Assembly: GCA_030706735.1 (NCBI GenBank)
Contig: JAUZNZ010000019.1
Coordinates: 30,483-94,482 of the forward strand
Direction: 5' to 3'
Source: Bacteroidota bacterium
Lineage (GTDB): Bacteria > Bacteroidota > Bacteroidia > Chitinophagales > Chitinophagaceae
Length of the DNA: 64,000 nt
Shown here: piece by piece, positions 16,969 through 26,258 of the stretch
How the letters are laid out: each line of letters opens with the position of its first letter
How positions within the stretch are numbered: position 1 is the first letter of the stretch
Translations under genes and position numbers: made by a program
Notes under the pieces: generated by a model
The model's database searches: none
The model's input: only the letters and a program-made list of their open reading frames with translations
Told to the model about the DNA's origin: nothing

Positions 16969-16985
16969 TCTAATTTGAGATTAGA
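16969..16985. promoter_or_regulatory. Inverted repeat TCTAAT-N5-ATTAGA, candidate XRE operator
   Basis: A perfect palindrome with 6-bp arms and a 5-base centre, 7 bases from the start codon of the minus-strand XRE regulator. On the minus strand a TTTG lies about 21 bases upstream of the TAAT within the repeat, so the site would overlap a promoter. Autoregulation is inferred. Confidence 0.45.
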
Positions 16986-17152
16986 CAGACAAGGTTCGTC
17001 AGTTCAAAGAGTGCGGATCAATAAGTCCACAAGATAGAAAAGTTCTTTTATTATGCAGAGCCTGTTTTTGTAAATTTGGGTATCCTTCCCGGGGCATCGC
17101 GCCGAAAAAAATGGAGAAGCAAGTGTCCATTTTTAATCCTTAAAATTATTTT

Positions 17153-17437
17153 ATGCTTGGCCATAATCGGGGGCGAACCCTGTTGCCGGAACAAATCATG
17201 CGCCTGGATGAGGATCAACGTCAGGATCCGATGGGTGTGTTGGAATACTGCTTTGATAACTATCGGCTGGAGGAATGGAAGGATCTTCTGCGGGAGATGC
17301 TGGAGGTATGCCTGACGACCGACAATGTCGAATTTGCGGAGGCGGAACAGCGCGCCGGTCTGCTGCAACAGTGCAAGGAGCTGGAAGGCATGGTGGAGGC
17401 CGCCTGGCTGCTGCTCCGGCGGGAAAGAGAGAAATGA
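17153..17437 (+). CDS. Conserved hypothetical protein (94 aa)
   Basis: A small soluble, mostly helical, acidic protein: LLPEQIMRLDEDQRQDPMGVLEYCFDNYRLEEWKDLLREML, then a second helix pair with AEAEQRAGLLQQCKELEGM and a charged C-terminus LLRREREK. Proteins with the start LLPxQIM and a D-P-x-x-V-L-E-x-x-F element recur in Bacteroidota; their role is unknown to me. A TAAATTTG box lies upstream at 17071-17078. No co-transcribed partner is evident. Confidence 0.55.
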   Translation: MLGHNRGRTLLPEQIMRLDEDQRQDPMGVLEYCFDNYRLEEWKDLLREMLEVCLTTDNVEFAEAEQRAGLLQQCKELEGMVEAAWLLLRREREK

Positions 17438-17484
17438 ATATATAAAATAGCTTGATCGCCAATAGGTTGCAAGGGCGGCCGGGC

Positions 17485-17514
17485 TTGCATTTCAGCGGAA
17501 AAGTGCGTATTTTG
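17485..17514 (+). promoter_or_regulatory. Candidate promoter TTG-N20-TATTTTG
   Basis: TTG at 17485-17487 and TATTTTG at 17508-17514, 20 bases apart, resemble the Bacteroidota -33/-7 pair with one base fewer in the -7 box. The TTG start of the following secreted protein is 17 bases further on, a normal leader length. Confidence 0.4.
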
Positions 17515-17531
17515 GCAGCAGACCCAATACC

Positions 17532-19493
17532 TTGAAAGCCCTTGCCACCATAGTGTTGCTATGTGCCCTTGCATGGACCTGCCCGAAACTGATCGCTCAA
17601 TCGGTGTCGGGTACGGTGAATACGTACTACTCTGTCAGCACCGTTAATACAGCCTCCAATTCCGTTGTTGTCGATAATGGAGCCGGATTGTCACCCGGCG
17701 AACTCGTGTTGATCATTCAATCGAAAGGTGCGACCGTCGATGCTACGAATACGGCCAGTTTTGGCAATATTACGGCATTGGGCAGCGCGGGCAGCTATGA
17801 GTTCAATACGATCTGTAATGTGTCGGGCAACCAGGTCTGGTTAAAGGCGCCTTTCAGCAACACCTATGATCCCACGGGAAATTTGCAATTGGTTGGCGTA
17901 CCCTCTTACCAATCGGTGGTGATTTCCGCCGCGGTCACCGCGACAGCCTGGGATCCTGCCACGGGCAAGGGAGGGATTGTGGCCATCAAGGCGACGGACA
18001 CGATCTACCTCGACGCGGATATCGATGTAAGCGGGCAGGGGTTCCAGGGCGCCTACCTGGTCGACTATCCGACCCCAGCCTATAATTGCAGTGCGGCGAC
18101 GACGGTAAACCAATATTTCTTAGGTACGCCCGCTTCGGGCAATATCACCGCCGGGCGGAAGGGAGAGGGCATTGCGGCCTACATCCTGAATGAGGAAAAC
18201 GCAAAAGGCAAGCTGGCTAATGGCGGCGGCGGTGGTAATAATGCAAATAGCGGCGGAGCCGGAGGCGGTAATTATGGCGCGGGCGGCAATGGCGGCAAGC
18301 GTGCCGGAGAATCACCATTTAATTGCCATGGCCAAAACCCCGGTATCGGCGGTCTGAGCCTGGCTGCCTATGGATATACCAGCGGCGCAAACAGGATCTT
18401 CTTCGGCGGCGGCGGCGGCGCGGGGCATGAAAACAATGCCGTAGGCACGCCCGGCGGAAACGGAGGGGGCATCATTATCCTCTCTGCGCCTACGATCATC
18501 GGCGGCGGCGGTCGCCTCTTAGCCAACGGCCAGGTGCCCTCGAATCCTGCCAATTCGGATCCTTTGCAGGCGGAAGGAGATGGAGCGGGCGGCGGCGGCG
18601 CGGGCGGAACGATCATCCTGAACACGACCACTGTAACGGGTGCGGTCACCGCGCAGGCAATCGGAGCCGCGGGCTCGAATTCCAGCAATGGCGTCAACGA
18701 TTGTACCGGTCCGGGCGGCGGCGGTGGAGGAGGAATAGTCTGGACTTCGGGAGCTTCTGTTCCCGCGGCCATCAGCCCTTCGGTTGGCGGTGGCGCCAAT
18801 GGCGTAGTCAGTTCGGGCAGCAGCAGCACCGCGGGATGCGTAGGATCCTCGAATGGCGCCACATCCGGCGCTGCGGGGATCAGCCAGGCCGGGTATGTGC
18901 TCCCGTTTTCCGGCGCCAGCGTATGTGTCGTACTGGCCTCTCCGTTAGTAAGTTATTTTACCGGGTCGGTGGTGGATCAGGGTTCCCTGCTCAGTTGGGG
19001 ATTGACCTCTTCAGCGACGATGGCCGGGGTGACGGAATTTACCCTCGAGCGGTCGGTGGATCATTTACGATTTACGGTGGTGGCTGATGTGCCCTCTTCC
19101 GGTGACCAGTTAAGATATACGTATACCGATCCTTCCTCTCCGCCCGGGACGACATTCTACCGGCTTTCCTGGGTCGATAAGGATCGTGTCCGTTCCTATT
19201 CACCCGTCGTTGCGCTAAGCCGTCCCATGACGGCCGTTGATGGCGCCATCACGCTCTATCCGAACCCGGCGACCGATCAATTGTCCATACGTCTCTTGTC
19301 CACGACCCATGAGCCCGTAATGATGCGGGTCTTCAATGCGCAGGGACAGGAGCTTGCCGCCTATGCCAGTCCGTTACATGTGGGGGCGAACCTCTTATCT
19401 CTTCCGGTTCGCCGACTTGCCCCGGGAGCCTATTTTCTTTCCGTGGAATTCGGCGGAAGACGACAGGTACGATCCTTTCTGGTGAGGAATTAA
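17532..19493 (+). CDS. Glycine-rich secreted protein with T9SS sorting domain
   Basis: A 653-residue exported protein with TTG start. A signal peptide (KALATIVLLCALAWTCPKLIAQ) precedes a beta-rich N-terminal region, then a long glycine-rich part at about 220-450 with many runs of four to five glycines. A small beta domain follows at about 480-560 (FTLERSVDHLRF, TTFYRLSWVDKD). The C-terminus has ITLYPNPATDQLSIRL and ends SFLVRN, a type A T9SS sorting domain. It is probably secreted and attached to the cell surface. The glycine-rich part suggests an adhesin or structural role, which is an inference. It is a single gene. Confidence 0.85.
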   Translation: MKALATIVLLCALAWTCPKLIAQSVSGTVNTYYSVSTVNTASNSVVVDNGAGLSPGELVLIIQSKGATVDATNTASFGNITALGSAGSYEFNTICNVSGNQVWLKAPFSNTYDPTGNLQLVGVPSYQSVVISAAVTATAWDPATGKGGIVAIKATDTIYLDADIDVSGQGFQGAYLVDYPTPAYNCSAATTVNQYFLGTPASGNITAGRKGEGIAAYILNEENAKGKLANGGGGGNNANSGGAGGGNYGAGGNGGKRAGESPFNCHGQNPGIGGLSLAAYGYTSGANRIFFGGGGGAGHENNAVGTPGGNGGGIIILSAPTIIGGGGRLLANGQVPSNPANSDPLQAEGDGAGGGGAGGTIILNTTTVTGAVTAQAIGAAGSNSSNGVNDCTGPGGGGGGGIVWTSGASVPAAISPSVGGGANGVVSSGSSSTAGCVGSSNGATSGAAGISQAGYVLPFSGASVCVVLASPLVSYFTGSVVDQGSLLSWGLTSSATMAGVTEFTLERSVDHLRFTVVADVPSSGDQLRYTYTDPSSPPGTTFYRLSWVDKDRVRSYSPVVALSRPMTAVDGAITLYPNPATDQLSIRLLSTTHEPVMMRVFNAQGQELAAYASPLHVGANLLSLPVRRLAPGAYFLSVEFGGRRQVRSFLVRN

Positions 19494-19525
19494 AAAGTGC
19501 CCCGGTGGCTGCGGTCCGGGCAAAT

Positions 19526-19555
19526 ACGCTCATGCGACGAAACGCTCATGCGACG
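19526..19555. repeat. Tandem 14-bp direct repeat
   Basis: ACGCTCATGCGACG occurs at 19526-19539 and again at 19542-19555, a 16-base period. It lies in the 176-base non-coding gap between the T9SS cargo gene and the AraC cluster. Nothing else in the gap is recognisable. Confidence 0.5.
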
Positions 19556-19669
19556 GCCACCCGACTTTCGACCGAACGGCAATGCCTACCGGGGCGATAT
19601 ATATGGGATTGCTAAAAACCAGGCCTTGGTCCCGAACGTTAATCCTGATGAGACCGCCCTGGAATAAAC

Positions 19670-20011
19670 CTAATTACTCAATGATCTCCGGTATTCCAGC
19701 GGCGTCAGTCCATAATATTTCTTGAACATGGGAATGAACTTGCTGCTGCTCCGGTAACCGGTGACTGCCGAGATCTCTTTGATGGACATCTCGGTGCTGG
19801 ACAGGAGCTCTGCCGCTTTCCGCATACGGATATCCGTCAGATAGCTGTACACGGGCCGTTCAAACAATTGTTTGAACCCGTTCTGCAGTTTGATGGAATT
19901 GACCCCTGCCCGGTGGCTGAGGTTCTTGATGGTGATGAATAAAGGATAGTGTTCTTCCAGATAGCACTTGATGTCCGTGAGTGCATCGAGGTCGCTTCTC
20001 TTTAGGTTCAT
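19670..20011 (-). CDS. AraC-type HTH protein, DNA-binding domain only
   Basis: A 113-residue protein that is just the double helix-turn-helix of AraC/XylS regulators: first HTH near AGVNSIKLQNGFKQLF, second near SIKEISAVTGYRSSSKFIPM followed by the signature FKKYYGLTPLEYRRS. The usual N-terminal ligand domain is absent, and no remnant of it is visible upstream. It is the last of three AraC-type genes in a row on this strand; it may be a stand-alone regulator or a fragment retained after duplication. Confidence 0.75.
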   Translation of the reverse strand: MNLKRSDLDALTDIKCYLEEHYPLFITIKNLSHRAGVNSIKLQNGFKQLFERPVYSYLTDIRMRKAAELLSSTEMSIKEISAVTGYRSSSKFIPMFKKYYGLTPLEYRRSLSN

Positions 20012-20134
20012 AAGATCGCTTTAGTGATAAGGTTAAATAATAACTGGTGATGAGCACGGTTCGGATGGGGAAATAAAGATACAGGAACACGCAGGCGGAT
20101 GTTTATGATATTTGGAGAAAAACCCAATAGCGGA

Positions 20135-21133
20135 TCAAACTTTTCTGCCGCTTTTTTGCACGAAGGCGGGCGTGTATCCGAAGTATTTTTTGAACGCAAG
20201 CGTGAAGGAGTGGGGATGAGAATATCCGCTTTGATAGGCTACCTGGCTGACCGTATCGTCAGTGCCTTCCAGCAGTTTATGCGCGCGCGTCATGCGCGCT
20301 TCGAGCAGCCATTCCGTCACCCCCATACCGTAGATCGCGCGGAAGCCGTTATTCAATTTATAGGTGCTCATTCCCATTCGCTGCGCCAGCGACGACAGTG
20401 AAAAGGTCTTTTCTATTTCTTTTAGCAACAACTCTTTTGCCGCATACACGATCCTGGCATCCGACTCGTTGACGGGGGCCGCGTCGTCGGGCGCATCGCT
20501 CATCCGGACGAGGGCCAGCACGAGGATCTCCCGCGCGATACTATTTTGCCAGGCGGCTCTCGCTTTGCCTGTGTAAGGACAATGATCCAGTTTTTCGGCC
20601 AGCCCGGTGAGCTCTCCATTCGCCATGCAGTATGCCGGTTGAAAAACAGCGGGCTGACGGAGGTGAACCTTTTCCAGGAAGGGGCCTAATTTTGGAAGGC
20701 TTTCCGTCAATGGCTGCAGGTGCCCGGGCAGAAAGTGAAGGATAAGCGTGCGGTGAATTTCTTCCGGAGCCATCTGCATCGAAAATTCCACGGCCGGCGC
20801 GTAATAGAGACTGAGCCCACGGTCGTGCAGGACGCATTCGTCGAACCCGTCGATGCGATAACTCAGGCTGGAGGCCAGGCAGATCTGCAGCCTCAGGCCG
20901 GCGTGCGGACTGGAATAGGCGGCAATCGCGGCGCTGGTAAAGCGTAATCGGTGGAACTCCATTTGGATCCCGTCCGCGGCCATTTGCCGGAAAGTCACGT
21001 CTCCCCATGATCCGGTGGCGGAAGCGGTGAGTTCTTCCGCTCCGGCCGGCTGGGCTTGCCCCCCAGCGGTACGGGCTGACAGGTCAATGGCACCATTTTT
21101 GTTGGTTAGCACCCGCTTGGGTAGTATAAGCAC
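20135..21133 (-). CDS. AraC-family transcriptional regulator
   Basis: A 332-residue regulator with GTG start. The N-terminal part up to about residue 215 is a cupin-like sensing region without clear motifs. The C-terminal double HTH begins near EKTFSLSSLAQRMGMSTYKL and contains VSQVAYQSGYSHPHSFTLA, then FKKYFGYTPAFVQKSG. It sits 9 bases downstream of the next AraC gene, so those two are one operon, probably a duplication. The ligand and targets are unknown. Confidence 0.8.
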   Translation of the reverse strand: MLILPKRVLTNKNGAIDLSARTAGGQAQPAGAEELTASATGSWGDVTFRQMAADGIQMEFHRLRFTSAAIAAYSSPHAGLRLQICLASSLSYRIDGFDECVLHDRGLSLYYAPAVEFSMQMAPEEIHRTLILHFLPGHLQPLTESLPKLGPFLEKVHLRQPAVFQPAYCMANGELTGLAEKLDHCPYTGKARAAWQNSIAREILVLALVRMSDAPDDAAPVNESDARIVYAAKELLLKEIEKTFSLSSLAQRMGMSTYKLNNGFRAIYGMGVTEWLLEARMTRAHKLLEGTDDTVSQVAYQSGYSHPHSFTLAFKKYFGYTPAFVQKSGRKV

Positions 21134-21142
21134 GACAGGTAA

Positions 21143-22156
21143 TTATTCATGTTCCTGAGGAATGGCCCGCGCATGTCGTTGCATGCGGCCCGGCGGCACT
21201 CCGAAATAATCCTTGAACGCACGCGAGAAATTGGATGCATCCCGGTATCCGCAAAGCAGCGCGATCTCCACGATGCTTTTTCCGCCTTCGAAGAGGAATT
21301 CCCGCGCCTTTGCCATGCGGACGCGTTGGAAATCTCCGAATATTGTCGTGCCGAACAATTGCTTGTATCCTTTTTTTAGCTTGAAGTCATTGATGCCGAC
21401 CTTGTGAGCCAACTGTTTCAGTGTGGGAGGATCCTCCATATGCTCCATCAGGTAGGTGCGCGACTCCCGCAATTTCTCCACGTCGTATTGCTTCAAATGG
21501 ATCAGCTCGGTTTCGACGGGCTGCATCGCTATGCGTTCAAGCACGATGACCAGCAGCTCAGTCAGCTTGCAATGGATATACATTTTCCTGAGCTCGCCGG
21601 TATAGGAGCAATGGATGATGGCATGCAGAATGGCCTTTATGTCGGGAGTAATATTAGCCGGATCCTGCCAAACCGCCGCGCCGTCCTTATTTCCCGGGTT
21701 ATCGAGGACCTTGCGGATCTTCTGCGCGCCGGCCTGTCGTTTCAGGTATTTCGGCGTGAAGTAGATATCCAGCGTTGTGGTGTGACTGTTAGCCGGATTG
21801 AACCAGTTCACCTGTCGCGCAGAGGATGGATGGTACAGTACGTATTGACCTTCCGGGATCACCTGTTCTTCCCGGCCATCAGGTTGGACGTGCAGGTCCC
21901 CTTTCATGACGAACTGCAGGTGCAATACCCGGTCTTCGTGGACGTATCGTTCCCAACCCTTCCTGACGCCGACGAAGTAATAGCTCATCCGGACGCAGTA
22001 TTCCTTATGATCATCGTCATGAAAAAGGACGGTACTAAAGCTGCCGGAGGCCTCCAGGGCTTCCGGGCCAGGCAGTGAATTGTTGAGTTGAGGCTCGGGC
22101 AGGATCGCATGGCACCCTTTCTCCTCCCGAACTTGTGAGGCTTTTTTTATAGGCAT
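21143..22156 (-). CDS. AraC-family transcriptional regulator
   Basis: A 337-residue regulator. The N-terminal half reads like a cupin sensing domain (DRVLHLQFVMKGDLHVQPDG, then GQYVLYHPSSARQVNWF). The C-terminal DNA-binding part has LKQLAHKVGINDFKLKKGYK, then SIVEIALLCGYRDASNFSRA and FKDYFGVPPGRMQRH. It is first in the run of three AraC-type genes. The three share the K-L-x-x-G-[FY]-[KR]-x-[LI]-[FY] first-HTH pattern, which points to a common origin. Nearby promoter elements were not identified. Confidence 0.82.
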   Translation of the reverse strand: MPIKKASQVREEKGCHAILPEPQLNNSLPGPEALEASGSFSTVLFHDDDHKEYCVRMSYYFVGVRKGWERYVHEDRVLHLQFVMKGDLHVQPDGREEQVIPEGQYVLYHPSSARQVNWFNPANSHTTTLDIYFTPKYLKRQAGAQKIRKVLDNPGNKDGAAVWQDPANITPDIKAILHAIIHCSYTGELRKMYIHCKLTELLVIVLERIAMQPVETELIHLKQYDVEKLRESRTYLMEHMEDPPTLKQLAHKVGINDFKLKKGYKQLFGTTIFGDFQRVRMAKAREFLFEGGKSIVEIALLCGYRDASNFSRAFKDYFGVPPGRMQRHARAIPQEHE

Positions 22157-22290
22157 AAGGTTCTTGTTTCCTTCTACAATGGAAACTAATCAGTCCTTTA
22201 TTTGTAAGGGGTCGGCTGGCTAATGCAGAGCAACTGCGTGATGGTTATGAGAAGAGTTCAGTCAATTCAGGCGAATAAATATAATGGCTT

Positions 22291-22310
22291 TCCCGGTATT
22301 CTATCCGGGA
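22291..22310. terminator. Possible hairpin downstream of the glycerol operon
   Basis: TCCCGG (22291-22296) pairs with CCGGGA (22305-22310) over an 8-base loop, about 70 bases after the glpF stop on the minus strand. There is no U-tract on either side, so an intrinsic terminator is doubtful. Confidence 0.25.
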
Positions 22311-22382
22311 TTGCTGCTCAATCCGAGCCTCCTAGAAGTTAACCTATAATGAGGGATAGGGGTAGCAGTATATGACGAAAAA

Positions 22383-23087
22383 CTATAACATTTTAAATAC
22401 GATGGCCGCTAAGGTTCCGCCGATCAGCGGGCCGAGCACCGGCACCCAGGAATAGCCCCAGTCGCTGCTCCCCTTACCGCGTATGGGCAGTATCGCGTGC
22501 ATGAGGCGAGGTCCCAGGTCGCGTGCGGGATTGATGGCGTATCCGGTCGGTCCGCCCAGGGAAAGGCCGATCGCGAGCACCAGCAGACCTACGGGCAATG
22601 CGTCCAGCGAACCCAGTGTGCTGGTCGGTTTGGCGATGAACATCACGCCCCATACCAGCACGAACGTACCGATGATCTCCGTCAGCAAATTGTTCCCTTT
22701 GCTGCGAATAGCCGGTCCCGTGCAGAAGACGGCGAGCTGCAAACCGGCATCGGCCGTCTGATCGAAATGCTGCCGGTAGGCCAGCCAGCAAACCCCTGCA
22801 CCGGCCATCGCGCCAAGCATTTGTGCGCCCACGTACAGGGGCACCAGGCTCCATGCGAAATCTCCTTTGACCGCGAAAGCCAGCGTCACGGCGGGGTTCA
22901 GGTGGGCCTTGCTCGAGGCGGAGGCAATGAATACGCCGACGAAAACGGCCATGGCCCAGCCAAAGGTAATCACGATCCAGCCGCCGTTATTTCCCTTGGT
23001 CTTGCTTAATATACCATTGGCGACCACGCCGTCGCCTAACAGGATGAGTAGCGCGGTCCCTGTGAATTCTCCTAAAAATGGGGTCAT
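22383..23087 (-). CDS. glpF: Glycerol uptake facilitator (MIP channel)
   Basis: A 234-residue aquaglyceroporin with six membrane helices and both NPA boxes: HLNPAVTLAF near residue 62 and GYAINPARDLGPRL near 187. The aspartate after the second NPA box (NPARD) is typical of glycerol-conducting GlpF rather than water-only aquaporins. It would let glycerol diffuse into the cell for phosphorylation by GlpK. It is the last gene of glpK-glpD-glpF, 17 bases after glpD. Confidence 0.93.
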   Translation of the reverse strand: MTPFLGEFTGTALLILLGDGVVANGILSKTKGNNGGWIVITFGWAMAVFVGVFIASASSKAHLNPAVTLAFAVKGDFAWSLVPLYVGAQMLGAMAGAGVCWLAYRQHFDQTADAGLQLAVFCTGPAIRSKGNNLLTEIIGTFVLVWGVMFIAKPTSTLGSLDALPVGLLVLAIGLSLGGPTGYAINPARDLGPRLMHAILPIRGKGSSDWGYSWVPVLGPLIGGTLAAIVFKML

Positions 23088-23104
23088 ATGCGAGGTTTTT
23101 TTTT

Positions 23105-24631
23105 CTATTCGGCCAGGTATCCCTTCGCCAGCTCCTGGAAATCGGCTATCTGTTGGCGTTGCCAGGCCTCGTCCCGGCCCAATTCCTTTGCCAGGAGCGC
23201 TGCCACGGCCGGAGCGGCCTGCATGGCTGCCCGCGCATCCAGCAACAGCATTCTGGTCCTGCGGCTCAAGGCATCCTCCACCGTCATGCAGGATTCCTCC
23301 CTTGCCGCCAAAGCGATCTCGGCGAGCGTGTAGGGCAGGCCCGCGTGGAGCGGCTTATTCAGAGAGGGATCCTCCCCGGCGATCTTTTCCGCGGCCAGCT
23401 TATCGCTGCCATCCCATCCATGGATCAGCAAATGGTTGGTCACGCATTCGCGATCCGGCAGCCCGGTGCGCCCGATGGCCACATTGACCGTATCCTCGGC
23501 CATGCGCCGGTAAGTCGTCCACTTCCCTCCGGCAACCGTGATCAACCCTGAAGCGGATACCGTGATCAGGTGATCCCTCGACAGCTCCGCGGTCTTCTTT
23601 GAACTGCCCTTCACCAGTGGCCTCAGGCCGGCGAAGACGCTGAGAATGTCCTTTCGCCCGGGAGGCTTGACCAGGTACCGCCCGATCTGGCGCAGGATGA
23701 AGTCGATCTCTTCCGGCAATGCCGTCGGCTCTTCGCTGACGGTAGATACCGGCGTGTCGGTTGTGCCGACGATGATCCGTCCATGCCAGGGTACGGCAAA
23801 TAACACGCGGCCGTCATCGGTATGAGGTACCAGGATGGCGGCCTCGCCGGGTAAGAAAGAATGATCGAGGACGATATGCACGCCCTGGCTCGGCGCAATG
23901 ACGGACTCGCTGCCCGGCTCGTCCATCTGCAGCACGCTGTCCGTGAATACGCCGGTAGCATTGACGACGACTTTCGCACGCAGGCGGTGCTGCGATCCGT
24001 GCATGCCTTCGCGCATGAGCAAGCCCGTGACCATCCCCTCTTTGTCCTTCAGCAGCCCTTCCACCCGGCAATAGTTCAACACGAGCGCCCCCTGTTCCGC
24101 GGCGGTCCGGGCAAGGCTGACGGCCAGCCTGGCATCGTCGAACTGCCCGTCATGATAGAGCACGCCGCCCCGCAATCCGTCCGCATCGAGGGTCGGCGCG
24201 AGTTCCAGCGTTTCTTCTTTCGAAAGGATCCGTGAGGTTCCCAGACCCAGGCTGCCCGCCATCCAGTCATAGACCTTCAGGCCGATGCCATAATAAGGGC
24301 CTTCCCACCATTTATAGTTCGGAACGATGAAGGATTGATCCTTGACCAGGTGGGGAGCGTTCCTGCGCAGTATGCCGCGTTCATGCAGGGCTTCCGTGAC
24401 GAGCTTGATATTGCCTTGCTGCAGATAACGGACGCCGCCATGTACCAGTTTGGTCGAGCGCGAGGATGTTCCTTTGGCAAAATCGTGCTGCTCCAGGAGT
24501 ACCGTCCGGAACCCGCGCGAAGCCGAGTCCACCGCTACCCCCAATCCGGTCGCGCCGCCGCCGATGACGATCAGATCCCATTCCCGGTCCTCGCCTGCTT
24601 CGAGGGAACTAAGCATGTCCGCGCGCTTCAT
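23105..24631 (-). CDS. glpD: FAD-dependent glycerol-3-phosphate dehydrogenase
   Basis: A 508-residue flavoprotein that oxidises glycerol-3-phosphate to dihydroxyacetone phosphate and passes electrons to quinone at the membrane. The N-terminal dinucleotide-binding motif is [19 protein letters not shown], followed by [22 protein letters not shown], the GlpD/GlpA signature. Later come [20 protein letters not shown] and [11 protein letters not shown]. The ATG overlaps the glpK stop by an ATGA, so translation is coupled. In-frame upstream codons lie inside glpK and are not used. Confidence 0.93.
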   Translation of the reverse strand: MKRADMLSSLEAGEDREWDLIVIGGGATGLGVAVDSASRGFRTVLLEQHDFAKGTSSRSTKLVHGGVRYLQQGNIKLVTEALHERGILRRNAPHLVKDQSFIVPNYKWWEGPYYGIGLKVYDWMAGSLGLGTSRILSKEETLELAPTLDADGLRGGVLYHDGQFDDARLAVSLARTAAEQGALVLNYCRVEGLLKDKEGMVTGLLMREGMHGSQHRLRAKVVVNATGVFTDSVLQMDEPGSESVIAPSQGVHIVLDHSFLPGEAAILVPHTDDGRVLFAVPWHGRIIVGTTDTPVSTVSEEPTALPEEIDFILRQIGRYLVKPPGRKDILSVFAGLRPLVKGSSKKTAELSRDHLITVSASGLITVAGGKWTTYRRMAEDTVNVAIGRTGLPDRECVTNHLLIHGWDGSDKLAAEKIAGEDPSLNKPLHAGLPYTLAEIALAAREESCMTVEDALSRRTRMLLLDARAAMQAAPAVAALLAKELGRDEAWQRQQIADFQELAKGYLAE

Positions 24632-26154
24632 GCGTTGCCCTCCGTACCAGCCGTACCCTCGTCGGCCCACGCTATCGCCGCCGTCACCGCGCGCTGCCAA
24701 CCCTTCAGCAGCTTTCCGACCCGCAGAGGATCCATGGCCGGCTCGAATCGCCTATCGATCTGCCATTGCTTTTGTATATCATCCGTAGAAGGCCAATAGC
24801 CGACGGCAAGGCCGGCCAGGTAGGCGGCGCCCAGGGCCGTCGTTTCCGTGACGACCGGGCGAATCACCGGGGCCTGGAGGATATCTGCCTGGAATTGCAT
24901 GAGCAGGCCATTCGCTGTGGCGCCCCCATCGACGCGCAGCTCTTTGATGGGGATGCCCGAATCCGCCTCCATGGCCTTCAGGACGTCATAAGTCTGGAAG
25001 GCGATGCTCTCCAGCGCCGCCCGGGCGATGTGCGCCTTTCCCGTGCCCCTCGTCATCCCGAACAGACTACCCCGCGCATATTGGTTCCAGTGAGGCGCGC
25101 CGAGCCCCGCGAAGGCGGGGATCATATAGACCCCGTCGGAATCGTCGACCTCTGCCGCCAGCGCCTCGACTTCGGCGGAAGAGCGGATCAGGTGGAGGCC
25201 GTCCCGCAGCCACTGAACGACGGCGCCTGCGATGAAGATGCTGCCTTCCAGGGCGTACTCCAAGCGGTCTCCGATGCGCCAGGCAATGGTCGTCAGCAGG
25301 TTATTCTTCGATTGAACGGCCTGGCCGCCCGTATGCATGAGCATGAAACAACCTGTGCCATAGGTATTCTTCACCATGCCCGGCCTGGTGCATTGCTGGC
25401 CGAATAGCGCCGCTTGCTGATCCCCGGCGATCCCGGCGATGGGTATGCCGGATGCGGGCGCGACGATGCTGCCACTATTCCCATAGATTTCGCTGGAGGC
25501 ACGCACCTGGGGCAACAGCGAAGGCGGAATATCGAAGAGACGCAACAGTTCCGGATCCCACTGGCCCGTGCGGATATTCAATAACAGCGTCCTTGACGCA
25601 TTGGTGCTATCGGTAATATGGAGCTTGCCGGCGCTGAGCTGCCAGACCAGCCAGCTATCGACGGTGCCGAACGCCAGTTCACCTTTTTCCGCGCGCGACC
25701 TGGCGCCGGATACATTATCCAGGATCCATTTCAGTTTGGTGGCGGAGAAGTATGCGTCGATGACCAGGCCGGTACGTTCGCGGATCATCGGACCGTGGCC
25801 TTCGGCGTTAAGGCGGTCGCAATATCCGGCCGTACGGCGGTCCTGCCAGACTATCGCGGGATAGACCGGTTTCCCGGTAGACCGTTCCCACACGATCGTC
25901 GTTTCGCGTTGATTGGTAATGCCGATGGCGGCAACCTCCCTGGTTCCGACGTTCCTCTTGGCCAGGGCTTCGGCCATAACGCCATATTGCGATGACCAGA
26001 TCTCCTCCGGGTCATGCTCCACCCAGCCGGGCTGCGGATAGAACTGCCGGAACTCTTTTTGGGCCAGGCTGACGATCTGGCCCGCATGGTCAAAGAGAAT
26101 AGCGCGGGAACTGGTGGTGCCCTGGTCGAGGGCGAGGATATATGGTCCTGGCAT
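24628..26154 (-). CDS. glpK: Glycerol kinase
   Basis: A 508-residue FGGY-family kinase that phosphorylates glycerol to sn-glycerol-3-phosphate with ATP. The N-terminal phosphate-1 motif is [16 protein letters not shown]. Further conserved segments are [32 protein letters not shown], the [12 protein letters not shown] loop and [19 protein letters not shown]. It heads the glycerol operon and faces a divergent MarR-GNAT gene; a double palindrome lies about 60-85 bases upstream of its start. The operon layout gives uptake, phosphorylation and oxidation together. Confidence 0.95.
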   Translation of the reverse strand: MPGPYILALDQGTTSSRAILFDHAGQIVSLAQKEFRQFYPQPGWVEHDPEEIWSSQYGVMAEALAKRNVGTREVAAIGITNQRETTIVWERSTGKPVYPAIVWQDRRTAGYCDRLNAEGHGPMIRERTGLVIDAYFSATKLKWILDNVSGARSRAEKGELAFGTVDSWLVWQLSAGKLHITDSTNASRTLLLNIRTGQWDPELLRLFDIPPSLLPQVRASSEIYGNSGSIVAPASGIPIAGIAGDQQAALFGQQCTRPGMVKNTYGTGCFMLMHTGGQAVQSKNNLLTTIAWRIGDRLEYALEGSIFIAGAVVQWLRDGLHLIRSSAEVEALAAEVDDSDGVYMIPAFAGLGAPHWNQYARGSLFGMTRGTGKAHIARAALESIAFQTYDVLKAMEADSGIPIKELRVDGGATANGLLMQFQADILQAPVIRPVVTETTALGAAYLAGLAVGYWPSTDDIQKQWQIDRRFEPAMDPLRVGKLLKGWQRAVTAAIAWADEGTAGTEGNA

Positions 26155-26211
26155 GTATCGTTGTTAATTCGGGGTAATTTAGGAAAATTTTGCCGGGAAA
26201 GGTCCTTTTCC

Positions 26212-26240
26212 GTAATTTACGTAATCAATTACGTAATTAC
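26212..26240. promoter_or_regulatory. Double TTACGTAA palindrome between glpK and a MarR-GNAT gene
   Basis: TTACGTAA occurs at 26217-26224 and 26229-26236, 12 bases apart, about one helical turn. The second copy is the core of the perfect 12-bp palindrome AATTACGTAATT at 26227-26238. The whole block is nearly symmetric. It lies 19 bases before the MarR-GNAT start and about 58 bases before glpK. A MarR-type operator is the simplest reading. Confidence 0.6.
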
Positions 26241-26258
26241 TTATAATCCTCAAAACGA

